DNA of 10,969 bases from NCBI GenBank assembly GCA_964547415.1, contig CAZJNX010000163.1, positions 1-10,969 on the forward strand. The letters run 5' to 3'. The notes beneath the pieces are model-generated. The model made no database searches. It was not told the origin of the DNA and saw only the letters and a list, made by a program, of their open reading frames with translations. A program made the translations under genes and the position numbers. Positions 1 through 7,300 of the stretch are shown here, one piece after another (position 1 is the stretch's first letter; each line of letters begins with the position of its first letter). The stretch is from CAZJNX01 sp964547415. Its GTDB lineage: Bacteria > Pseudomonadota > Alphaproteobacteria > Rhizobiales > Amorphaceae.

Positions 1-26
1 CCTCCTCCCCGCCATTAGCACAAATG

Positions 27-200
27 TCAGATCAGATAAAAACCTCTACACATGATGGCGTGCGTGCCGGCGCCGTCGGCGCTCATCAGCACGATCCTCG
101 CCCGCCACACGTGCTTTCGCGGCGTGTTCCGGTCCGAGGCGATTGCCTCGAGCCGACGTCGGTCCCTCGTCGAGAGGGTGATGGAGATCCCGCTTCGCAT
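27..200 (-). pseudogene. IS630-family transposase, N-terminal remnant
   Basis: The frame starting at the ATG at 200 reads MRSGISITLSTRDRRRLEAI, continues with a DRNTPRKHVWRARIVL stretch and then SADGAGTHAIM. I recognise this as the start of alphaproteobacterial IS630-type (Tc1/mariner-like, DDE) transposases, which form the N-terminal helix-turn-helix DNA-binding region. Agreement stops after about residue 50 (near position 51). In intact members a TGKS-type segment and the rest of the helix-turn-helix follow; here the frame reads a few unrelated residues and stops at 27. The catalytic DDE domain is absent from this frame. The ATG at 200 is preferred over the one at 215 because family members begin with MR(S/T)GI. 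The stub points the same way as dnaE and lies 81 bp beyond its stop codon. It is almost certainly non-functional. Whether further pieces lie left of position 1 cannot be seen. Confidence 0.75.
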
Positions 201-241
201 GACCCACACTCGCATGCGCAGCCGCAGGACGGAATCCCCTC

Positions 242-255
242 ACGGACTCGTCCGT
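242..255. repeat. Short inverted repeat after dnaE
   Basis: ACGGAC and GTCCGT flank a 2-nt centre, giving a near-perfect 14-bp palindrome 27 bp beyond the dnaE stop codon. No T-run follows on the minus strand, so it does not look like a standard Rho-independent terminator. It could be a weak stem at the mRNA end, part of an IS end, or chance. Confidence 0.3.
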
Positions 256-281
256 ATCGGTCAGACCACTGGCCGGCATCT

Positions 282-3200
282 CTACACAAGGTCGGCGTGC
301 TGCACACCCGGCAATGCTCGGATCGCGCCCACGAGCGGGGGTGTCACCCGGAAGTGTCGTCCGAGGTTGAGTTCTACCTCGCGTTTGCCCCCGTCGAGGC
401 CGAGCACGACTTCGACCGCCGCATCCCCACCGCCAGTCAGAAGACGCTCGAGCGCTCCTAGCGGCCGCTCATCCTCCACGAAGATCCTCAAGGACCGACC
501 CTCCCGCTGGGCTGCGTCGTCGAGGGCCTCGACGCTCTGTATTCGCACGCCGATGCCTTCCTCGCGCTCCTCCGCATGGACGTAGAGGAGGACCGACGTG
601 CCCGGTTCCAGAAGATCCCGGCTCGCCGCCAGCGTTTCGGAGAACAGGACCGCTTCATACTGGCCACTCGGGTCCGAAACCCCGACGATACCCATCCGGC
701 CACCGGTTCGCGTGCGACGCTCGGTGCGATGGGTTATCGTGCCCGCGAGGCGTCCCGCGCTCGCCCCGCGCTTCACGCCTTCGGCAAAGGTCGACCACCA
801 CCGCACGTTCATCCGCTCCAGGATCGACCGGTATTGATCAAGCGGATGGGCCGACATGAAGAAGCCGAGGGCCGCGTGTTCCTTCTGCAGGGCCTCGGTC
901 GGCGTGAACGGCGCGACATCAGGCAGTCGCACCAGTTCCGCCCGTTCGCCGAAGATGTCGGCTTGGCCCGCCGCCCTTTCCTCCGTCTTGCGAAGGGCGA
1001 TCGCGTGCAGCGCGTCGAGTCCGGCGAGCAGCCGCGCCCGGTTGTTCTCCCAGCAGTCGAGCGCGCCCGCACACACGAGCGCCTCTAGGCCACGTTTGGG
1101 GACGAGGCGTGGATCAAGGCGCGCCGCGAAGTCCTCCAGCCCTTGGAAACGCCGTTCTTCACGGAGGGCGACGAGGTGCTCGGCCAACGGGCGTCCGACT
1201 CCCTTGATGGCAGCCAACGCGTAGAGGATCCGCTGCTCGTGAACGAGGAAATCCACCCCGGACGCTTGGACGTCCGGGGCCCGCACCTCGATGCCGAGCC
1301 GTCTGGCCTCCTGCAGGAAGTGGTTGATCTTGTCGGTGTTGCCGAACTCGAGCGACATGGATGCTGCGAGGAATTCTATGGGGTAATTGGCTTTCAGGAA
1401 TGCAGTCTGATAGGCGACCAGTGCATAGGCTGCCGCATGGCTCTTGTTGAAGCCGTAATTGGCGAATTTGGCGACCAGATCGAAAATATGCTCTGCGCTG
1501 GATCGCTCGACGCCGTTCTCGACAGCACCATCGACGAAGCGTACACGTTGGATCGCCATCTCTTCGCGGATTTTCTTCCCCATGGCGCGCCGCAGAAGGT
1601 CCGCTTCGCCCAGGCTGTAACCCGACATGATCTGGGCGATCTGCATGACCTGCTCTTGGTAAATGATGACTCCGTACGTCTCCTTCAGGACTGCCTCAAG
1701 CATCGGATGAAGATAATCTGGAACTTCCAGTCCATGCTTTCGACGGTTGTACGTGGGAATGTTGTCCATCGGGCCCGGTCTGTAGAGTGCGACGAGGGCG
1801 ATGATGTCCTCGAAGCGGTCGGGCTTCATGCCGACCAGCGCCTTTCTCATCCCTTGGCTTTCAAGCTGGAAGACGCCGACCGTCTCACCCTTCGCCAGCA
1901 TCGCATAGGTCGTCTCGTCGTCGAGAGGCAGTGTCTCGAGGTCAACGACGATCCCGCGCGCCTCGAGGAGATCGATGGCCTTCTGGATGACCGTCAACGT
2001 CTTGAGCCCGAGGAAGTCGAATTTGACGAGGCCGGCGTTCTCCACCCACTTCATATTGAACTGGGTGACCGGCAGCTGGGCGCGCGGATCGCGATAGAGC
2101 GGCACCAGCTCCTCCAGCGGCCGGTCGCCGATCACGATGCCGGCCGCATGGGTGGACGCGTGACGGTAAAGGCCCTCGAGCTTGCGCGCGATGGAGACGA
2201 GGCGCCCCACCACGGGATCGGCGTCGATCGCCTCGCGCAAGCGCGGCTCGCCTTCAACCGCTTCGCCGAGGGTGACCGGGTTGGCCGGGTTCGCGGGGAC
2301 CAACTTGCACAGGCGGTCAACCTGACCGTAGGGCAGATCGAGAACGCGTCCGACATCGCGGAGGACCGCACGGGCCTGTAGGGTTCCGAAGGTGATGATC
2401 TGCGCAACCCTGTCCTCGCCATATTTCCGGGTGACGTACGCGATGACCTCGTCTCGTCGCTCCTGGCAGAAGTCCACGTCGAAGTCGGGCATCGACACCC
2501 GCTCCGGATTGAGGAAGCGTTCAAAGAGGAGACCGAAGGCGAGCGGATCGAGGTCGGTGATGGTCAGCGCGTAGGCGACGAGGGAGCCCGCGCCCGATCC
2601 GCGCCCGGGTCCGACCGGAATCCGCTTGGCCTTGGCCCATTGGATGAAGTCGGCAACGATCAGGAAGTAGCCCGGGTACTTCATCGCGTTGATGATGGAC
2701 AGCTCGTGCGCGAGCCGTTCATGGTAGGCGCTTTCCGGAACGCCCGCCGCAGGCCCACCGACGGCGAGACGGCGCTGCAGACCCTCGGTGGCCTTCTCCT
2801 CGAGCAGCCGTGCTTCGGCTTCGAGCGCGTCCGCTTCGGATCCGCCCGCGAACCGCGGTAGCAGCGGGGGGGCCTTGCGCGGACGGACGGAGCACCGCCG
2901 GGCGATCTCCACGGTCGATTCCAGCGCCTCGGGCAGATCGGCGAAGAGGCTCTGCATCTCCTCGCGGGTCTTCAGATGATGTTCCGGCGTTAGACGGCGC
3001 CGGTCGACTTCGGACACACGGACGCCGTCAGCCACGCAGATCAACGCATCGTGTGCCTCGAAGTCGTCGCGGGCCGGAAAAAAGGCGTTGTTCGTCGCGA
3101 CCAGGGGGAGGCCCGCCTCGTAGGCGAGATCGATCGTCGCCGCCTCCAGAGCGGCATCGTCGGGTGCACCGTGGCGCTGGATCTCCACGTACAGCCTGTC

Positions 3201-3698
3201 TCCGAAGATGCTCTCGAGGCGCCCGAGGCGACGACGTGCATCTTCAGGACGACTGCGCGCGAGAGCGGTGCCGAGCGGACCGTTCCGCCAGCCGGTGAGT
3301 GCGATGACGCCCTCGGACAGGCTGGCGAGGAGGTCCTCCGGGGCGGAGAGGTCCGCGCGCCCGGACAGGTACATCCGGCTGATGAGCCGCACGAGGTGGC
3401 CGTAGCCCGCGGCCGTCGCCGCCAGGAGGACGATGGTTCCGTCGGGCGAGCCCTCTTCGCCTGGCCGTCTCTCCTCCCCGTCGAGGCGAACGGCGATTTC
3501 GCACCCCACGATGGGCTGGAGACCGGCCGACGCCGCCTTCTCCGAGAATTCGAGGGCACCGAAGAGATTGGCAGTGTCGGTGACGGCGATGGCCGGCTGG
3601 CCATCGGCAAGCGCGAGCTCGATGATGCGCTTCAGCGGCAGCGCCCCCTCGAGAAGCGAGAACGACGAGTGGACCCTGAGGTGGACGAAGCCGGGCAT
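282..3698 (-). CDS. dnaE: DNA polymerase III subunit alpha (replicative)
   Basis: This is the catalytic subunit of the chromosomal replicase. It synthesises DNA 5' to 3' and binds the sliding clamp and the clamp loader. At 1138 residues it has normal DnaE1 length. An N-terminal PHP domain (about 1-210) begins FVHLRVHSSFSLLEGA; the canonical HxH is HLR, as in E. coli, so intrinsic PHP exonuclease activity is unlikely and proofreading presumably comes from DnaQ. The palm contains PGRGSGAGSLVAYAL (364-378) and PDFDVDF (404-410), with predicted catalytic Asp407 and Asp409; the third, Asp561, lies in VKFDFLGL. Fingers follow (about 600-800), then a helix-hairpin-helix near IKGVGRPLAE (831-840), a clamp-binding QADIF (912-916) matching the family QADMF, and an OB-fold region (about 980-1060). 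AGGAG lies 6 nt before the ATG. Codons in the middle are less GC-rich than in neighbouring genes. It may share a transcript with the short frame upstream. Confidence 0.97.
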   Translation of the reverse strand: MPGFVHLRVHSSFSLLEGALPLKRIIELALADGQPAIAVTDTANLFGALEFSEKAASAGLQPIVGCEIAVRLDGEERRPGEEGSPDGTIVLLAATAAGYGHLVRLISRMYLSGRADLSAPEDLLASLSEGVIALTGWRNGPLGTALARSRPEDARRRLGRLESIFGDRLYVEIQRHGAPDDAALEAATIDLAYEAGLPLVATNNAFFPARDDFEAHDALICVADGVRVSEVDRRRLTPEHHLKTREEMQSLFADLPEALESTVEIARRCSVRPRKAPPLLPRFAGGSEADALEAEARLLEEKATEGLQRRLAVGGPAAGVPESAYHERLAHELSIINAMKYPGYFLIVADFIQWAKAKRIPVGPGRGSGAGSLVAYALTITDLDPLAFGLLFERFLNPERVSMPDFDVDFCQERRDEVIAYVTRKYGEDRVAQIITFGTLQARAVLRDVGRVLDLPYGQVDRLCKLVPANPANPVTLGEAVEGEPRLREAIDADPVVGRLVSIARKLEGLYRHASTHAAGIVIGDRPLEELVPLYRDPRAQLPVTQFNMKWVENAGLVKFDFLGLKTLTVIQKAIDLLEARGIVVDLETLPLDDETTYAMLAKGETVGVFQLESQGMRKALVGMKPDRFEDIIALVALYRPGPMDNIPTYNRRKHGLEVPDYLHPMLEAVLKETYGVIIYQEQVMQIAQIMSGYSLGEADLLRRAMGKKIREEMAIQRVRFVDGAVENGVERSSAEHIFDLVAKFANYGFNKSHAAAYALVAYQTAFLKANYPIEFLAASMSLEFGNTDKINHFLQEARRLGIEVRAPDVQASGVDFLVHEQRILYALAAIKGVGRPLAEHLVALREERRFQGLEDFAARLDPRLVPKRGLEALVCAGALDCWENNRARLLAGLDALHAIALRKTEERAAGQADIFGERAELVRLPDVAPFTPTEALQKEHAALGFFMSAHPLDQYRSILERMNVRWWSTFAEGVKRGASAGRLAGTITHRTERRTRTGGRMGIVGVSDPSGQYEAVLFSETLAASRDLLEPGTSVLLYVHAEEREEGIGVRIQSVEALDDAAQREGRSLRIFVEDERPLGALERLLTGGGDAAVEVVLGLDGGKREVELNLGRHFRVTPPLVGAIRALPGVQHADLV

Positions 3699-3758
3699 TT
3701 TGTTCTCCTCTCCCGCGAGGCGACGTGCCTTCGCGCTGTGCGCGCTTGTCGATGGGGC

Positions 3759-3781
3759 GTCGACCCGAACGGGTTGTCGAC
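3759..3781 (-). promoter_or_regulatory. Stem-loop in the dnaE leader
   Basis: On the minus strand, GTCGAC, a 2-nt AA bulge and CCC pair with GGGTCGAC around a small GTTC loop, giving a 9-bp stem. It lies 61 nt or more before the dnaE ATG, between the short upstream frame and dnaE. No T-run follows. It could be an mRNA leader structure or a protein-binding palindrome (GTCGAC occurs at both ends). Its function is unknown. Confidence 0.35.
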
Positions 3782-3821
3782 TGCCGGAACGATGGTATCC
3801 ACAGGCGAAGGGAGGGGGCCG

Positions 3822-3920
3822 TCACGTCAGGATGGAGGCGATACCCGACCAGACGAGAAGGCAGGCGACGAAGGTGAGGCAGGCGGCGAGGCCGGCGAGA
3901 TCGGCGAAGAAATTGGACAT
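3822..3920 (-). CDS. Short membrane peptide, unknown function
   Basis: A 32-residue frame on the minus strand begins MSNFFADLAGLAACLTF and ends GIASILT before TGA. Residues 8-30 are almost entirely hydrophobic (Leu, Ala, Val, Phe, Cys, Ile with one Trp), so one transmembrane span with a short N-terminal tail is expected. It contains two cysteines (14 and 20). GGAG sits 7 nt before the ATG, a well-spaced ribosome binding site, and a TTGACA box lies about 50 bp upstream. dnaE follows 123 nt downstream in the same direction, so the two could be co-transcribed. I do not recognise a family. It is not an obvious KdpF, CydX or other known small membrane subunit, and no partner genes for those are present. 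The reading frame is an inference from the ribosome binding site, hydrophobicity and high GC at third positions. Chance is possible for something this short. Confidence 0.5.
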   Translation of the reverse strand: MSNFFADLAGLAACLTFVACLLVWSGIASILT

Positions 3921-3947
3921 GGGTCGGCTCCGTTCACGCTATGAGCG

Positions 3948-3978
3948 CTAGAAGGTCATTTTTTGTTCTCGCTGTCAA
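3948..3978 (-). promoter_or_regulatory. Candidate promoter for short peptide and dnaE
   Basis: On the minus strand a perfect TTGACA (3973-3978) is followed after 18-19 nt by CTTCTA/TTCTAG (3948-3954), a weak -10 match. The spacer includes an A-rich AACAAAAAATGA tract, one of the most AT-rich spots in this GC-rich window. Transcription would start around 3935-3942, leaving a 5' leader of about 15-25 nt before the short frame at 3920. The -35 element is convincing; the -10 element is poor and the spacing slightly long. Confidence 0.4.
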
Positions 3979-4295
3979 GCCGTCGGCGAAGGCATGTTCG
4001 GCCAAGAGGATTGCGGCCGGATCCGCGCCCATGCTCTCGCCGGCTTCGACGGAGGCCGCAGTCGGGGCAGGCCGACCCGGAAGGCCGCACGATGGGCGTG
4101 CCGGCAGGTGTCACGGCGGCGTTGCGCGCCGACGACCGAGGGCGCGCGGCCACATGGAGTGGCCGACACGGACCGACCTGTCGCGTTGCTGCCGCAGGGC
4201 GGGTCGTCGTCCCTGTCGAAGGGGGCGCGCGGCGGTTGCTGGGCAACGCCAACTGCTTCGTCCGCGGGGACCCTGGCCTTGGGGACGGGGCCGGA

Positions 4296-4320
4296 TCGCT
4301 CGCACCCGTGGCGCGAGCGA
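4296..4320 (-). terminator. Stem-loop downstream of the protease gene
   Basis: TCGCTCGC and GCGAGCGA form a perfect 8-bp stem around a 9-nt loop, extendable by one G-U and one G-C pair. It begins 62 bp beyond the protease stop codon. No T-run follows on either strand, so classic intrinsic termination is not supported. It may be a 3' mRNA-stabilising hairpin or a terminator of the T-poor type sometimes proposed in GC-rich bacteria. Confidence 0.35.
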
Positions 4321-4382
4321 CCGCGGTGCGGTGCGCGATCCGTGTCCGGCGAATGGCCGATTGTCCATCCACGGCTTTGGTT

Positions 4383-7300
4383 TCAGGCGAGGGGAGCCTC
4401 CGAAAGGTCGTGCCCGGAAGGCCACGGCCAGGCGGACCGGTCCCATGGCTCGTCGGAGGGATGCTGCCGTGCCGCGTCCTCATTCGTGGCGATGCCGTCC
4501 GCCCCTGCGGCACCGTTCCAGCTGTTGTCGTTGACGGCGGCTCCCCGTAAGCCGGGGTGCGCGACGTCGAGGGTGCGCAGCCGGACGACGTAGTCGCCGG
4601 TTCCCTCGTCGTCGAATGTGCCGACGTCGATGAAGTAGATGCCGTCGTCGGGCGCAACGAACGGAGTGAGCGCGGCGTTGAGGCCACGGCCGCCATCGTC
4701 GTCGGACGCGAGGACGGCCCCACCAGCATCCCGCAGGACGAGGCCCGGATCGTCCAGCCGATCCCTGCCGACGCCGTTCACCCGGAGCGCATAGGCCTCG
4801 CGCGCTTCGAGTTCGACCGCGATCCAGTCCCGGTCGCCAGGTCGCTCGATGGAGCCGCGGTATCGGCCGCCGGCATCGACCACAGCTTCCGTTCCCGCGT
4901 CCGACGGCGCGTCGTCGACGATCCGGGCGCGGCCGCCCAGTTCCTGGACGAGGACGGTGTAGGTGCCCGAACCACGATCGCCGAAGGCGCCGGCGGACAC
5001 GAAGACCTCGCCGCCGGTGCCGCTCGCCAGCACGAGCTCCGAGGAAAGGCCGCGGCCGCTGTCGTCGTCGCGGCCGAGCCCGCGCCCGTCGGTGTCGTGG
5101 ATGCGCAGGAACGGGTCCCGCAGCGTCCCGCCGCCGCCGTGACGGCCGACAAGGGACACGACGTAGTCCGTTCCTGGCGCGAGGTCGAGCCGGTGCCAGT
5201 CCCGGTCGCCCCGTTCCTCCAGTTCCCCCGTCAAGGGCGTGCCGACGTCGATGCGGCTCGTGGTGGAGGCATCGTCCGGCACGTCGCCGCCCGGCTCGAC
5301 AGGGTCGACCGGGTCCACCGGCTCGCCCGGGTCGACCGGCTCGTCCGGTCCGCCGTCTCCCGCCGACAGCGTCAGGCGGAAGCCGCCCGCGCCGGAATCG
5401 GCGAAGGCGGCCGCCTCGGCGTAGTAGACCCCGCTCTCGGCCGGCACGAAGCCCTCGATCAGGGAGTCGAGACCGGACGGTCCGTCGTCGTTGAACGCGA
5501 CAGCGCGGCCCGCGGGATCGAAGACCGACAGGACGGGGTCGCGGAGGGGCCGGCCCGCACCGCCCGCGCCGTCGAGGGCGAGGGTGTAGCTGCTGCCCGC
5601 CTCGAGGGTCATCGCCACCCAGTCACGGTCTGCGGGACCGTCGATGGTGCTCTCGAGGCTCCCGCCCGGCGTGAGGCGGGCGGGCGTGGAGGCATCGGCC
5701 GGCAGGTCGCCCGTGACGCCGCCGCTCGCCTCGACACTGACGGCATAGCGGCCCGTCCCGGCGCCATAGGCGCTCGCCGCGAGGAAGAGCTCGCCGGTCG
5801 CGGTGGCGGTGTGGACGATGCGGGCGTCGAGGCCCGGCCCGCCGTCGTCGTCGCCCGTGACGAGCTGCCCGTCGGCCGTCAGGAGGCGCGCGAGCGGGTC
5901 CGCCAGGCCATCCGGCCCCCCCGCGCCCGCCAGGTCGATGGTGTAGGTGGTGCCCGCGGTCACCGACAGACGGTGCCAATCCACGTCGCCGGCGGTCTCG
6001 AGCGTGCCCGTTGCGTCGCCGCCGCCGGGGAGGAGCGTGGACGGGGTGTCAGGGCCAGCGGGCAGGTCGTCGTCGCGTCCAAGCCACTCGCCCGCGAGAA
6101 CGTAGCTGCCCGTGGCCCCCTGAAAGGCCTTGGCGGAGAGGAAGTAGGTTCCGCCGGCATTGACCTGGAACTCGATGCGCGATTCGAGAGTGCCGCCGTG
6201 GTCGTCGTTCGATGCGACGGCCGCGCCCGACGGGTCGCGCAGGACCAGCACGGGGTCGGGCAGCGTGCCTGCACCCGAGGGCTGCCCCGACAGGGTGAAG
6301 GCGTAGCGCACGCCCGGCTCGAGGGTCACCGCGAACCAGTCCCGGTCGCCCGCCACCTCGATGGTGCCGCGGGCGGGGCCGTCGAAGGAGAGAACCGCAC
6401 CGGTCGACCGGTCGTCCGGCACGTCGTCGGCCGGCGGCTCCGGCTCGGGCGTCGGTTGGGGCGAGGGCTCCGGCGTGGGCTCGGGGGCCGGATCGGGGGC
6501 CGGACCGCCGTCAGCCATCGCCATGATCGCCTCGGCGAGGGCCATGGCGTTCACCCGCGGCAGGGAGGCGCCGGTGTTCGCGACGTTGTCATCCTCGTCG
6601 TCGCCGTCGACGATGACGTCGGCGGTGGACCGCAACAGGTCCTCGAACTCGGCCGGGGTGAGGCGGCGGCCGAGATGGGTGTCGGCCATGTCCTGGGCGA
6701 GGGCGGCGATGCCCGCGACATAGGGCGTCGCCTGGCTGGTGCCGCTCATGCCGCCGCTGCCACCGCCGGGAAGCGCCCCGAGGATCGGCGCGCCGGGGGC
6801 GAACACCATCCCCACGTCGTCGCTTCGCTGGCTGAAGGAGGTGAGCCGGTCCGCGCCGGTGGTGAAGTCGCGCGCGCCGTCTCCCCAGCTGAAGCCGCCG
6901 TGGTCGCCGTCCCACACCGCGCCCACCGCGAGCGCGTTGGGATCGGCCGCCATCGAGGAGACGCCTTCGCGCTGGTGGAAGAAGTAGTCGTTGCCGGCCG
7001 CCGCGGCGACCACCACGTCGAGGCTCGCGAGCGCCGCGAACTCGTCCGCGAGGCCGCTGCGGTCCGGCCGCTCGCGGTTCACGTTGGACGAGTCGCCGAG
7101 GGAGAGGTTGACCGCGACGATGTTGTAAGCCGCCACGTTGTCGACCACCCACTGGAGGGCCCGTTCGATCCCGGCGATGGTGCCGCTGCCGTTGCGCTCG
7201 AGCGCCTGGAGGGCGATGATGTCGGCTGCGGGCGCCGCGCCGAGGCAGGCGCTCGCGGCCGAGCCCACGATCGAGGCGACATGGGTGCCGTGGCCGTTCT

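Larger units (their letters stand above)
3921..4382. other. Gene-free stretch between protease gene and short peptide
   Basis: These 462 bp hold no reading frame with recognisable protein features. Overlapping long frames occur on both strands, but they are rich in Arg, Pro, Gly and Ser, as expected of non-coding GC-rich DNA. The left end carries the candidate promoter for the short peptide and dnaE. The right end carries a stem-loop (4296-4320) behind the protease gene. A 32-codon minus-strand frame (3934-4032) exists but lacks a good ribosome binding site and overlaps the promoter. I see nothing else in the central part, roughly 4035-4290. Confidence 0.5.

Noticed and set aside
1143..2381. 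412-codon open frame on the plus strand inside dnaE
   Set aside because: It lies antisense to the conserved polymerase core and shows no family features; it is a composition shadow.
3934..4032. 32-codon minus-strand frame ahead of the short membrane peptide, starting MGADPAAILLAEHAFADG
   Set aside because: It ends 13 nt before the next ATG, which looks operon-like, but it has only a poor ribosome binding site, atypical codons (ACA, AGA, AAA, CTA, ATA) at its end, and overlaps the TTGACA promoter. Not called as a gene.
3956..4729. Long Ser/Thr/Arg/Pro-rich minus-strand frame across the protease 3' end
   Set aside because: It overlaps the protease C-terminus in another frame, has no domain-like sequence and no ribosome binding site; typical of GC-rich non-coding frames.
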